Of a DNA stretch of 64,000 bases, positions 51,893 to 61,192 are shown piece after piece. Within the stretch, counting starts at the first letter, position 1; each line of letters starts with the position of its first letter. The notes under the pieces are model-generated. The model had not been told where the DNA came from. It saw only the letters and a program-made list of their open reading frames with translations, and ran no database searches. The translations under genes and the position numbers were made by a program. Source of the DNA: VXYL01 sp965200375 (GTDB lineage: Bacteria; Pseudomonadota; Gammaproteobacteria; Pseudomonadales; Azotimanducaceae); NCBI GenBank assembly GCA_965200375.1, contig OZ241353.1, positions 2,046,001 to 2,110,000 of the forward strand. The letters run 5' to 3'.

Positions 51893-53170
51893 ATGTCCGA
51901 ATCAGCCTACTTGCCGCGTGTCGCAGACGCGGAACTCGATGCCCTGCTGGACGCTTCCGGCGCCGTGCTTGTGGAGGGTGCCAAGGCGACGGGGAAGACG
52001 GCCACCGCCATGGAGGCGGCCGCCAGCCATGTGTTGCTGGATGTAGACGACAGCGCCCGCCGTCTGACGGGTGCGGATCCAGCGCTGCTGCTGGCTGGCG
52101 CAACGCCAAGGCTCATCGACGAGTGGCAGCTGGAACCGGCCATCTGGAACCTGGTGCGCCGCGTTGTCGACGAGCGCAACGCCCGGCGCCAGTTCATTCT
52201 CACCGGCTCCGCCGTGCCAGCCGACGACATCACCCGGCACACCGGCGCCGGGCGTTTCACGCGGCTGCGCATGCGGCCGATGTCGCTGTTCGAGATGGGG
52301 CATTCCACCGGCGCCATTTCGCTGCGGGAGCTGCTCGACGGGGCTCCCCAGAACGCTCCCGCCACGGAGCTGGCCATCACGGACTTGGCGGAACTCATCG
52401 CCACCGGCGGCTGGCCGGCCAATCTGGGCAGCCCGCCGCAGTCCGCGATTCGGGCGAATCGGGGCTATCTGGACGACGTCCAGCGCACGGACGTCTCCGC
52501 CGTCGCCGGCAAGGCGCGAGACCCGATGCGGGTGCGCCGCCTCTGCCAGTCCCTGGCGCGCAACGTCGCCACGCCGGTGGCCATGTCCCGCCTGGCGGCG
52601 GACGTTGGCGGCAGCGGTCCGGCCATGAAGCCGGACACCGTAGCGGAGTACCTGGACGCCTTGGAGCGCCTGATGGTGGTGGAGAACCAGCCGGCCTGGT
52701 CGCCGCATCTGCGCTCCCGGGCCACGCTGCGTTCCTCGCCCATACGGCACTTCGTCGATCCCTCGCTGGCGGTTGCGGCTCTGCGCTCGTCGCCAAAGGC
52801 GCTGGCGGCCGATCTCGAATTCCTAGGCTTCTTGTTCGAGTCCATGGTCGTCCGCGACCTGCGCGTGTACGCCCAGGCGGCGGACGCCGAGGTGTTCCAC
52901 TACCGCGAGAAGGGCGGCCTGGAGGTGGACGCCGTGGTGGAGGCCGCGGACGGTCGCTGGGCGGCCTTCGAGATCAAGCTCGGCCACGGCTGGGTGGCGG
53001 AGGGCGAGCGCAATCTCGAGCGCTTGGCGGCGCGGGTGGCGGACGGGCCGCACGGCCCGCCCGCCGCGCTGGCGGTGATCGTTCCAAGCGGCTACGGCTA
53101 CGCCGGCAGCCGCGCCGACACCAACGAGCAGCAAGTGGGCGTGGTTCCGATCGGCGCTCTGGGCCCGTGA
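51893..53170 (+). CDS. AAA ATPase with DUF4143-type C-terminal domain
   Basis: A 425-residue protein. The N-terminal ATPase has Walker A-like EGAKATGKTATA (about 29-40), LIDEWQLEP (Walker B with adjacent conserved Trp), and RRQFILTGSAVPADD. The C-terminal DUF4143 region has FLGFLFESMVVRDLRVYA and EVDAVVEAADGRWAAFEIKL, an (E)VD...ExK pattern resembling PD-(D/E)xK nucleases. This is a common family of unknown function with many mobile copies. ATG 51893 follows the 23-bp repeat array. It is transcribed divergently from the amidohydrolase. Confidence 0.88.
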   Translation: MSESAYLPRVADAELDALLDASGAVLVEGAKATGKTATAMEAAASHVLLDVDDSARRLTGADPALLLAGATPRLIDEWQLEPAIWNLVRRVVDERNARRQFILTGSAVPADDITRHTGAGRFTRLRMRPMSLFEMGHSTGAISLRELLDGAPQNAPATELAITDLAELIATGGWPANLGSPPQSAIRANRGYLDDVQRTDVSAVAGKARDPMRVRRLCQSLARNVATPVAMSRLAADVGGSGPAMKPDTVAEYLDALERLMVVENQPAWSPHLRSRATLRSSPIRHFVDPSLAVAALRSSPKALAADLEFLGFLFESMVVRDLRVYAQAADAEVFHYREKGGLEVDAVVEAADGRWAAFEIKLGHGWVAEGERNLERLAARVADGPHGPPAALAVIVPSGYGYAGSRADTNEQQVGVVPIGALGP

Positions 53171-53227
53171 GATCGAGTAGATCGAGTGGCCGTTTCCGTG
53201 TTCGTTGCCGTGCTATGGTGTGGTCGT

Positions 53228-53305
<78 letters not shown>

Positions 53306-53330
53306 GTTCCTCGGGCCTCCGGCCGCCCTG

Positions 53331-55679
53331 TCAGGAGCTGCCCAGCGCGCCGGCGGCGCGCAGTTCGTCCACCTCCGCAGCGGACAAGCCGAGCAGCTTC
53401 GTCAGCACTTCGTCGTTGTGCTGGCCGAGGCAGGGCGCCGGGGAGCGCAGGCGCTGCGGCGTGCGGGAGAAGAGGGTGGCCGGGCCGTCGTAGGGAGTCG
53501 GCCCCATCACCGGGTGGTCCAAGGTGACGAAGAAGCCCCGGGCCTTGAGCTGTGCATCCTCGTAGAGGTCGCTCGGGCGCAGCACCGCGTGGGCCGGTAC
53601 GCCGGCGGCTCTTAGCTGCCGGGCCGCCTCGAAGGCGTCTTGGCGGCGGCACCAGGCGGCGAGGGCTTCTTCGCCGAGCAGTTTCGCGAGAGCGGCGCGT
53701 TCGGCGTCCGTCTCCGCGGCAACGGCCAGGTAGCGCTCCTCCCCGGCGCAGGCGAACACGCCGTGGGGATGCAGCCACGGCGAGCCTTGGCCCAGGCGCC
53801 GGGCCTGCCGACCGGTCGCGGCGCAGTCCAGAACGAGCGGCTCCAGAAAACGGATGCCGCACTCCACCTGGGCGACGTCGATGTGCTGCCCAAGGCCGGT
53901 GCGCCGCCTGTGCAGCAGGGCGCTGGCCAGCGCGGCGATGCCGTAGCGGGGGGTGATGAAGTCCGTGTAGGCGCCCCAAGGGCCGCTCGGCGGCCGGTCC
54001 GGCCAGCCCACCAGCGCGAACAGCCCGGCGATGGCGGCGCCTTGGCCGCCGAAGCCGGAGTAGCCGCGTTCCGGCCCGGTCTGGCCGCGCATGGAGGTGG
54101 AGAGCATCACCAGGTCCTCCCGCTTGGCGGAGAGCGCCTGCCAGTCCAAGCCGAAGCGCGCCATGGTGCCCGGCGAGTAGCTCTCCAGCACCACGTCCGC
54201 CCAGTCCGCCAGGCGGCGGGCCAAGGCGCGGCCAGCGGGGTTCTTGAGGTCCACCGTCACGCCCTTTTTGGAGGTGTTGAAGTTGGCCATGAACTGGGCG
54301 CGATCCGGCCCGGCCTTGCCGTCCTTGAACGGCGGCGCGGTGCGCAGCAGGTCCAGCCGCTCCGGCGACTCGATGCGCACCACCGTGGCGCCGTGGTCCG
54401 CCAGCGCCTTGCCGATCATCGGCCCCACGCCCACCCAGCTGAAGTCCGCCACCTTCACGCCGGCGAAGGGATCGGCAGGCGGTTCGGCGACGGGCAGCTG
54501 GCGCCGGGGCTGCTTCGGCGGCGGTGGAGATGCGCCGTTCTCGGCGGCCCGAGGCGGCACCAGCGGCGTGCGGGACAAGCGGGCGAAAGGGCCGGCGTAG
54601 ACATGCCCGCCAACGCGGGTCCAGAAATCCCGCGCTGCCAGGTGCGGATCCTCCAGCAGGTCCGCCACGGTGTGGATGGCGGCAAGCGTGAGGCCGTGGG
54701 TGGCGGAGTAGGCTTGGACTTCCTGCTTGGTCCTGGTGGCCAGGAGGGCGACGATCAGATCCGCCGCTTGCTGCGCGGCGTCCAGATCCAGCCGCTCGGC
54801 GCGTGCGTCCGCCAGCCACCGGGTGAGGTCGAGGCTCCGCACCGCCGCCGGCACCGGTATGGCGGAACCTTCCACCCAGCGCAGCAGCGCGTCGAAGGTG
54901 CGCTCGCCGATGATGCGCATCTGAAAGCGCACCTGCACCAAGCCGTCCTTGCAGGCGACGATGCCGGGCAGGCGCAAGCGCTGCGCCGCGGCGGCCGGAT
55001 GCGGCTGGCCGCGGAACTCGCTGGTGGCCGGCGGGTTGGCGCCGGTGTTCGGCGGGTAGCCGGTGGCGTTCATCAGCGTCCACACCACGCAGGCTTGGGC
55101 GGAGACGTCCAGGTGCTGGCCAAGCCCGGAGCGTTCGCGTTCGTAAAGCGCTATCGCCACGTCGGCGGCGGCCTGCGCGCCGGCATGGAAGGCCGCTTGG
55201 GGCATGGCGCCCATCGGCAGCGGCGGGCGGTCGGCATCGCCCTGCAGGCCGACGAGGCCGCCGGCGGCCTCCACCGTCACTTCCGCCGCCGGTGCGTCCG
55301 CCATCGGCCCGTGCAGGCCGAAGGGCGTGATGGAGGCATGCACCAGGTGCGGGAAGCGGCCCTGGTAGTCGCCGGAGCGGCCGGACTCGAGCAGCACGTC
55401 GGCGGCGCCGAGGAAGGGCGCAACGTCCGCTTCGCCGACGCTGCGCTTGCCGGCGCGAACGCAGGCCCAGTAGGCCGAGCCCTCGCCGCCATACGGCCCT
55501 GCCGAGGTCGCGGCGCTGCCGCCGGCACCCTCGAACTTGAACACCTCGGCGCCGAGCTCCGCCAGCGTCCGTCCGGCCAGTTCCCCCCAGCGCGTGGTGG
55601 CGTCCAGGACGCGGATGCCGGCGAGGGGCCCGGCGGGGCCAGGGGCTTGCGCCGCCGGGGCGGGGGCCGCAGCCGTCAC
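53331..55679 (-). CDS. Two-domain (tandem) CaiB/BaiF CoA-transferase
   Basis: A 782-residue protein made of two family III CoA-transferase domains. Domain 1 has GIRVLDATTRWGELAGRTLA and SVGEADVAPFLG. At the nucleophile position it reads HLDVSAQACVVW, i.e. Ala for Asp. Domain 2 has VKVADFSWVGVGPMIGKALA, FNTSKKGVTVDLKNPAG, and HIDVAQVECGIRFL, with Glu for Asp. Only the second domain is therefore likely to form an acyl-enzyme. GTG 55679 overlaps the upstream gene stop (GTGA); the longer open frame is shadow. It is third in a three-CoA-transferase operon; the substrate is unknown. Confidence 0.88.
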   Translation of the reverse strand: MTAAAPAPAAQAPGPAGPLAGIRVLDATTRWGELAGRTLAELGAEVFKFEGAGGSAATSAGPYGGEGSAYWACVRAGKRSVGEADVAPFLGAADVLLESGRSGDYQGRFPHLVHASITPFGLHGPMADAPAAEVTVEAAGGLVGLQGDADRPPLPMGAMPQAAFHAGAQAAADVAIALYERERSGLGQHLDVSAQACVVWTLMNATGYPPNTGANPPATSEFRGQPHPAAAAQRLRLPGIVACKDGLVQVRFQMRIIGERTFDALLRWVEGSAIPVPAAVRSLDLTRWLADARAERLDLDAAQQAADLIVALLATRTKQEVQAYSATHGLTLAAIHTVADLLEDPHLAARDFWTRVGGHVYAGPFARLSRTPLVPPRAAENGASPPPPKQPRRQLPVAEPPADPFAGVKVADFSWVGVGPMIGKALADHGATVVRIESPERLDLLRTAPPFKDGKAGPDRAQFMANFNTSKKGVTVDLKNPAGRALARRLADWADVVLESYSPGTMARFGLDWQALSAKREDLVMLSTSMRGQTGPERGYSGFGGQGAAIAGLFALVGWPDRPPSGPWGAYTDFITPRYGIAALASALLHRRRTGLGQHIDVAQVECGIRFLEPLVLDCAATGRQARRLGQGSPWLHPHGVFACAGEERYLAVAAETDAERAALAKLLGEEALAAWCRRQDAFEAARQLRAAGVPAHAVLRPSDLYEDAQLKARGFFVTLDHPVMGPTPYDGPATLFSRTPQRLRSPAPCLGQHNDEVLTKLLGLSAAEVDELRAAGALGSS

Positions 55680-56899
55680 GGCAGCCGCGGCTTGGTGCCG
55701 ATGATGCCCTGCTCCTCCAGGCTGGCGATCTCCTCGTCGCCGAGGCCAAGCAGCTCGCAGAGCACTTCGCCGTTGTGCTGGCCCAGCGTGGGCGCCACGC
55801 GGTCTATGTCGAACGGCGCCTCGCCAACGCGGTAGGGAGGCGCGGGGTGCGGAATCTCGCCAACGTAGGGGCGCTCCATCGGCTTCCAGAAGTTCCGCGC
55901 CGCGAGGTGCGGGTCCAAGCCGAGCTCCAGGCCGCTGGCCGCATGGCCCGCAGGAACGCCCGCGGCCTGCAGCTCCAGCATCAGCAGCTCCGCCACCTGA
56001 CCGCTGGTGTAGGCCGCCACGGCTGCGTCCAGGGCGTCCGCCCGGGCCAGACGGTCCGCCAGCTCGCCGAACCCGCCGATGCCGGCCATGTCCGCCAAGG
56101 CCCGCCACTGCGGTTCGCTCTGCACTTGGATGGCGATCCACTCGTCCTCCCCGGCGCAGGGATACACGCCGTGCGGCGCATGGCGGGTGGAGCGGTTGCC
56201 CAAGCGCGCCGGCGCCTCGCCGGTGACCGCCTGGGCGAGGATGCCTTGAGCGCCCAGCGGGAACAGGCACTCGGACTGCGACAGGTCCAGATGCTGCCCC
56301 TGGCCGGAGCGGCGGCGGTGGCGAAGCGCCGTCAGCAGCGCCGCGGCGCCGTTCAGCCCGCCCACGGAGTCGCCCAGCGCCACATGCAGCATCGTCGGCG
56401 GATCCTCGGGCCGCCCGGAGAGGTGGGGCAGGCCGGACGCCTGCTCCACCGTGGAGCCGTAGGCGCGATAGCCGCGCCAGGGGCCGTCCGTGCCGAAGGC
56501 CGGCATGGAGATCATCACCAGCCCGGGATTGACGGCCGCCAGCACCTCGTAGCCGAGGCCGAGCTTGGGCAGCACGCCGGCCGAGTAGTTCTCCACCGCC
56601 ACGTCCGCGATGGCCACTAGGCGCTTGAGCAGGTCGCTGCCCGTAGCGGTCGCCAAGTCCAACGTGATGGCCCGCTTGTTGCGGTTGACGGTGTTGAACG
56701 CCGGGTTCTTCTCCGCGCCGCCTTCGTCGATCCATGCCTGGGTGGCTTCCCAGCCCCGCCACCAGTCGAAGCGCACGCAGCCTTCCACCTTGATCACGTC
56801 CGCGCCCATGTCCGCCAGGTGGCGGGCGGCCAGCGGGCCGGCCCAGCCCATCGAAAGATCGATCGCCCGCACGCCGGCGAGCAGCTTCGGGCGGCTCAT
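55676..56899 (-). CDS. CaiB/BaiF family III CoA-transferase
   Basis: A 407-residue CoA-transferase: GVRAIDLSMGWAGPLAARHL, GADVIKVEGCVRFDWWRG, NTVNRNKRAITLDLATATG, ENYSAGVLPKLGLGYE. Nucleophile position Glu (HLDLSQSECLF). The pattern SMGWAGPLAARHLADMGADV resembles the formyl-CoA/alpha-methylacyl-CoA branch acting on bile-acid-like or terpenoid acids, but this is only suggestive. ATG 56899 overlaps the stop of the upstream CoA-transferase gene by 4 nt. It is coupled to the two-domain gene downstream. Confidence 0.88.
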   Translation of the reverse strand: MSRPKLLAGVRAIDLSMGWAGPLAARHLADMGADVIKVEGCVRFDWWRGWEATQAWIDEGGAEKNPAFNTVNRNKRAITLDLATATGSDLLKRLVAIADVAVENYSAGVLPKLGLGYEVLAAVNPGLVMISMPAFGTDGPWRGYRAYGSTVEQASGLPHLSGRPEDPPTMLHVALGDSVGGLNGAAALLTALRHRRRSGQGQHLDLSQSECLFPLGAQGILAQAVTGEAPARLGNRSTRHAPHGVYPCAGEDEWIAIQVQSEPQWRALADMAGIGGFGELADRLARADALDAAVAAYTSGQVAELLMLELQAAGVPAGHAASGLELGLDPHLAARNFWKPMERPYVGEIPHPAPPYRVGEAPFDIDRVAPTLGQHNGEVLCELLGLGDEEIASLEEQGIIGTKPRLP

Positions 56900-58023
56900 C
56901 CGAGCAGCCTCCGCGTGTCTTCGCCGAGCTTCGGCGCCCGCCCGCCCTTCGCCGCCGGCGTCTCGAACAGCCGGAAGGGCGTACACGGCGCCTGGAACGT
57001 AGCGCCGTTGCCGTTGGCTATGGGCGCGAAGGCCCCGCGGGCCTGGTACTGGTCCGTGGCGAACAGTTCCGCCATGGTCGGCACCGGCGCCAGCGGGATG
57101 CGCAGCGCCTGGCCGCGGGCCACGAGTTCCGCCGCCGAGCGATGGCGCACCTGACGCTTGATGACCGGTTCGAGCACGTCGTAGTCCTGCAACCGGCCGA
57201 TGGCGGTCTGGTAGCTCGGCGCGTCGGCGTGTTCTTCCATCTCCAGCAGCGCGCAGAAGTTCTTCCACTGGCTGGGCGTGAGCGCGGTGACGCCAAGCCA
57301 GCCGTCGGCGCAGGCGTAGACGCCAAGCGGGTAGGTGGGCGCGAACCGGTTCACGCCCAGCCGCCGTCCTCGGCGACCGCTGCGGTAGCCGCCGACGGCA
57401 CCCGGCTCGGAGAAGCAGAGGTTCGCCTCGAAGATGCTGGTGTCGAGGCGCACCGGCCCCTCGGCATTGCCGATCTCCCGGGCGAGCACCTGGCCCAGCG
57501 TGCCGATGTAGGCCGCCAACCCGCCGACGACTTCCGCGCCGCAGCCGGCCGCCATCAGCGGCGGCCCTTCCGCTGGCCCGACGTTGCGGACCAGCCCGGC
57601 AAGCGCCCAGCAGACGCCGCCGGCGCCTTGGAACTCCGCGTACGGCCCGCTGCGCCCGAACCAGGTGATGGTGGAGACCACCACGTTCGGCGCCACGGAC
57701 GAAAACTCGGCCACATCGTGGCGCCCGGCGTCCAGCACCACGGCGGCACCGGCCGACAAGTGGCGGAGCCGATGCGGATGGGCCTCCACGTCGAGCGCGA
57801 CGCTCGCCTTGTTGGCGCTGAGATAGGCGTGCAGCGCACTGTTCTCCGGCGCGGGGGCGTCCGGCAGAAACGGCGGTTCCCGGCGCGTATCGAAGCCGGT
57901 CTCGGGAGGTTCGACGTCAACCACCTCCGCGCCGTGGTCCGCGAACAGCTTGCCGCAGTAGCCGCTGGCGATGGTGCCAGCCAGGTCCAGCACCTTGAGG
58001 CCAGCGAGTGCTTGGGCGGTCAC
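56896..58023 (-). CDS. CaiB/BaiF family III CoA-transferase
   Basis: A 375-residue, somewhat divergent CoA-transferase: GLKVLDLAGTIASGYCGKLF, GAEVVDVEPPETG, YLSANKASVALDVEAH. The region after the N-terminal fold is short, and the nucleophile position is Glu (LDTSIFEANLCF). GTG 58023 is the only nearby start and lacks a convincing ribosome site. It is the first gene of the three-gene CoA-transferase operon, overlapping the next by 4 nt. Three fused or coupled enzymes may together form a heteromeric CoA-transferase, as known for some Frc-like pairs. Confidence 0.85.
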   Translation of the reverse strand: MTAQALAGLKVLDLAGTIASGYCGKLFADHGAEVVDVEPPETGFDTRREPPFLPDAPAPENSALHAYLSANKASVALDVEAHPHRLRHLSAGAAVVLDAGRHDVAEFSSVAPNVVVSTITWFGRSGPYAEFQGAGGVCWALAGLVRNVGPAEGPPLMAAGCGAEVVGGLAAYIGTLGQVLAREIGNAEGPVRLDTSIFEANLCFSEPGAVGGYRSGRRGRRLGVNRFAPTYPLGVYACADGWLGVTALTPSQWKNFCALLEMEEHADAPSYQTAIGRLQDYDVLEPVIKRQVRHRSAAELVARGQALRIPLAPVPTMAELFATDQYQARGAFAPIANGNGATFQAPCTPFRLFETPAAKGGRAPKLGEDTRRLLG

Positions 58024-58126
58024 GGATTGGTTCGCGCTCGTTTGGAGACGGGAGACAGCGTTGGAGGATGCTGCCGCGTGGCATGGGACATTTCAAGGCG
58101 TTGTATGAAGTCGTGCCCAATGCGGC

Positions 58127-58933
58127 GTGCTAGGCTGGCGCTATCGAACGACGGCCTGCACGCATGGCGAACTACCTGCACCGTTGGGCGACCTCGAACG
58201 CGCGCTCAAGGGGCGGTACCGGTACGGGGGCTGGCAGAAATTCCCCAAGCACGAGATCATTAAAAATCTCTTCGCCGCGTACCGCCAGATCGAGCCGGTT
58301 TCGATGGTGCTTCGATTCGCCATGCCGGACCACTACGGCATCTACAGTTCTCCGGTGGCAAGCCTGTTGGGAGTACGGGCTCGCCGCAGCCAGGTCGCAA
58401 CTTACTCGACCTACTTGAGCAGCCTCCAGAAGCTGCGCGAAGCTCGGCGCTTCGAGCGAGTCGCGGACGTCGAGATGGCACTCTGGGTGTTGCAACTAGG
58501 GGTGTTGGATCGGCTGCTGGGGGGCGAGCGCCGCGATGCCTTGGAAAGGGCCTACAAGCGGGACTCGGCGTTGTGGCAGATCCAGGCAAGCAATCTGACG
58601 GCGCTGCTGTTCTCCGAGAGATCGAGGATCCAGCTGGCAGAGGCGCTTCTCACAACGGACGAACGCATCGCGGGGCAGATTGCCGGGATCGAGTTCGAGC
58701 AATTGACTCGCCAATGGACCGGCGTCGACGCCGATTTCTCGCTCGAGGAAGCGATCAACTGCGCACCAGGTGCCATGAGGGGGTACTTGCATCAGGCGCG
58801 GCGGGCAAGAAATCGGGCCATCCACCCTCGCGCCGTCCGGGGCCGGCGCACCGACAGAACACGAGATGTGCGGCTGCTGATCGAGGCCGCAAAACGGGTG
58901 CGGGACCTGCTGCAGGGCCCCGGGTGCCGCTAG
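58127..58933 (+). CDS. Unrecognised protein with a HEPN-like RX4H motif
   Basis: A 268-residue soluble protein. The N-terminal part reads PKHEIIKNLFAAYRQIE and RFAMPDHYGIYSSPVASLLG, apparently a conserved region of unknown family. The middle is helical. The C-terminal segment ARRARNRAIHPRAVRG contains R-N-R-A-I-H, matching the RX4-6H motif of HEPN ribonucleases in a helical context. HEPN activity is a guess from this motif. The start is uncertain: GTG 58127 is the longest and an internal TTG before GDLERALKGRYR is possible. It is convergent with ung, 13 nt apart. Confidence 0.55.
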   Translation: MLGWRYRTTACTHGELPAPLGDLERALKGRYRYGGWQKFPKHEIIKNLFAAYRQIEPVSMVLRFAMPDHYGIYSSPVASLLGVRARRSQVATYSTYLSSLQKLREARRFERVADVEMALWVLQLGVLDRLLGGERRDALERAYKRDSALWQIQASNLTALLFSERSRIQLAEALLTTDERIAGQIAGIEFEQLTRQWTGVDADFSLEEAINCAPGAMRGYLHQARRARNRAIHPRAVRGRRTDRTRDVRLLIEAAKRVRDLLQGPGCR

Positions 58934-58946
58934 CGGCAGATTGCCT

Positions 58947-59672
58947 TCACGCCACGTCGAACCAATCTATCGGCAGGATGTCGTGGGCCACCAGGTATTC
59001 GTTGGCCTGGGAGAAGTGGCGGCAGCCGAAGAAGCCGCGGTGGGCGGAAAGCGGCGACGGGTGCGGCGCGGCAAGCACTAGGTGGCGCGCCGAGTCCACC
59101 ACGGCGCCCTTCTTCTGCGCGTAGCTTCCCCAGAGCATGAACACCACATGCTCCCGCTCGCGGTTGACGGTTTCCACCACCCGGTCCGTGAACGTCTCCC
59201 AGCCCCGGCCCTGATGCGAACCGGGGCGGCCGGCGGCCACCGTCAGCACGGCGTTCAGCAGCAGCACGCCCTGGCGGGCCCAGGAGGCGAGGCAGCCGCG
59301 GCCGGAAGGCACCACGCCGTCCTTGCGGCCGCAGGGCACTTCCTCGTCCGCCATGTCCGTGGCGACTTCCTGAAAGATGTTCACCAGCGACGGCGGCAGC
59401 GCCACGCCGTTCGGTACGGAAAAGCACAGGCCGTGGGCCTGGCCGGGGCCGTGGTACGGGTCCTGGCCGATGATCACCACCTTCACCGCGTCCAGGGCCG
59501 TGTGGTCCAGGGCCGCGAATATCTCGGCGCCCCGGGGATAGACGGTGCGCCGCGCCTGTTTCTCCGACACCAGAAAAGCGCGCAGCTTGCGCATGTAGTT
59601 CGCGTCGAACTCCGCCGCCAGGGCGCGCTTCCAGGACGCCTCCAGGCGAACGCGATCGGCGGCCTCGCTCAT
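58947..59672 (-). CDS. ung: Uracil-DNA glycosylase (family 1)
   Basis: Removes uracil from DNA to start base-excision repair. The 241-residue product has the water-activating motif IIGQDPYHGPGQAHGLCFSV, the Leu intercalation loop HPSPLSAHRGFFG with the catalytic His, and LLLNAVLTV. ATG 59672 overlaps the lysS stop as ATGA; the much longer open frame upstream is shadow. The insert CGRKDGVVPSGRGCLASW is slightly longer than in E. coli. It forms a housekeeping operon with prfB and lysS. Confidence 0.95.
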   Translation of the reverse strand: MSEAADRVRLEASWKRALAAEFDANYMRKLRAFLVSEKQARRTVYPRGAEIFAALDHTALDAVKVVIIGQDPYHGPGQAHGLCFSVPNGVALPPSLVNIFQEVATDMADEEVPCGRKDGVVPSGRGCLASWARQGVLLLNAVLTVAAGRPGSHQGRGWETFTDRVVETVNREREHVVFMLWGSYAQKKGAVVDSARHLVLAAPHPSPLSAHRGFFGCRHFSQANEYLVAHDILPIDWFDVA

Positions 59673-61192
59673 GGCGTTTTCCGGCGGGAGCCTTGCGGCG
59701 GCTTCGGCTCCGGGCGCAGTTGCGGAAAGAGCAGCACGTCGCGGATGGACGGCGAGTCGGTGAGCAGCATCGCCAGCCGGTCGATGCCGATGCCCTCGCC
59801 GGCCGTGGGCGGCATGCCGTATTCCAGCGCGGTCAGGTAGTCCTGGTCGAAGTGCATGGCTTCCGGGTCGCCCTCGGCCTTGAGGGCGGCCTGCTCCTCG
59901 AAGCGCCGCGCCTGGTCCTCCGGGTCGTTGAGTTCGCTGAAGCCGTTGGCGACTTCCCGCCCGGCAACGAACAGCTCGAAACGATCCGCCAGCCGCTGAT
60001 TGCGTTCGTTGCGCCGCGCCAGCGGCGAGACCTCCGCCGGATAGCCGACGACGAACGTCGGCTGCAACAGCGTCGCTTCCACCTGGGACTCGAACAGCGC
60101 CATCAGCAGCCGGCCCCAACCCCAGCCCGCCGCGGGGACGATTCCGAAGCGCTTGGCCAAAGCCCGCAGGCTGGCGACTTCCTCGAGCCGCGCCTCTGCC
60201 ACTCCAACCGCCTTCGCCACCGCGGTCAGCATGGGCAACCGCGGGATCGGCTTGCCGAAATCCAATGTCCGGCCCTGGTGCGCCAGCGTCTCGTCGCCGC
60301 CGACGGCGCGAACAACGCTCCGCAGCAGCGCCTCGGTGAGATCCATCATATCCGCGTAGTCCGCGTATGCCTGGTAGAACTCCACGGTCGTGAACTCCGG
60401 GCTGTGGCGGGCCGAGAGCCCCTCGTTGCGAAAGCACCGGTTCAGTTCGTAGACCTTCTCGAAACCGCCAACCACCAGCCGCTTCAGATACAGCTCCGGC
60501 GCCACCCGCAGGTACAGGTCCACGTCCAGGGCGTTGTGGCGGGTCACGAACGGCCGCGCCGCGGCGCCGCCCGGAATGGGATGCATCATGGGCGTTTCCA
60601 CTTCCAGAAAGCCGCGTTCGTCGAAGAACCGGCGCAGTTGCCGTATCACGGCGGCACGGACGCGGAACACGGCCCGGGAATCCGGGTTGGCGGCCAGTTC
60701 CAAATAGCGCTGGCGGTAGCGCGTTTCGGTATCCGCCAGGCCGTGGAACTTCTCCGGCGGCGGACGCAGCGCCTTGGCCAGCAGCTGCACTGCGCTGGCC
60801 TGCACCGTGAGTTCGCCCTTGTTGGTCTTCATCAGCGTGCCGGCCACGCCCACGATGTCGCCCAGATCCCACAAGGCGCGGAAGTTCTCGTAGGCGCCGC
60901 CGAGTTCCTCTTGGCGCAGATAGCACTGGATGCTGCCGGTTTCGTCGGCGAGGGTGACGAAGCTGGCCTTGCCCATCACCCGCCGCAGCCGCAGCCGGCC
61001 AGCCACCGCGGTGGCGATTGGCGCCGCCGCCAACTCCGCCTTGCTCTTCGCGCCGTGCCTCGCTGCCAGTTCGCCGGCGCGACTCTGGCGGCGAAAGCCG
61101 TTCGGGTAGGCGTTGCCGCGTTCGCGCAGCGCGGCCAGCTTGCGCCGTCGTTGCGCCAGCAGCTCCCGTTCCGGCTGCTCGCCGGCGCTCAC
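59669..61192 (-). CDS. lysS: Lysyl-tRNA synthetase (class II)
   Basis: Charges tRNA-Lys. At 507 residues it matches E. coli LysS (505). The N-terminal OB-fold anticodon domain has GRLRLRRVMGKASFVTLAD. The class II core has motif 1 (RGFLEVETPMMHPIPGGA), motif 2 (CFRNEGLSARHSPEFT), and motif 3 (GEGIGIDRLAMLLTD). GTG 61192 overlaps the prfB stop as GTGA; the upstream continuation of the frame is shadow of prfB. It is followed by ung with a 4-nt overlap. Confidence 0.96.
   Translation of the reverse strand: MSAGEQPERELLAQRRRKLAALRERGNAYPNGFRRQSRAGELAARHGAKSKAELAAAPIATAVAGRLRLRRVMGKASFVTLADETGSIQCYLRQEELGGAYENFRALWDLGDIVGVAGTLMKTNKGELTVQASAVQLLAKALRPPPEKFHGLADTETRYRQRYLELAANPDSRAVFRVRAAVIRQLRRFFDERGFLEVETPMMHPIPGGAAARPFVTRHNALDVDLYLRVAPELYLKRLVVGGFEKVYELNRCFRNEGLSARHSPEFTTVEFYQAYADYADMMDLTEALLRSVVRAVGGDETLAHQGRTLDFGKPIPRLPMLTAVAKAVGVAEARLEEVASLRALAKRFGIVPAAGWGWGRLLMALFESQVEATLLQPTFVVGYPAEVSPLARRNERNQRLADRFELFVAGREVANGFSELNDPEDQARRFEEQAALKAEGDPEAMHFDQDYLTALEYGMPPTAGEGIGIDRLAMLLTDSPSIRDVLLFPQLRPEPKPPQGSRRKTP

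Noticed and set aside
53331..56762. 1143-codon open frame as one giant CoA-transferase
   Set aside because: The upstream third is shadow of the neighbouring CoA-transferase. The true start is GTG 55679 overlapping its stop; only two domains are real.
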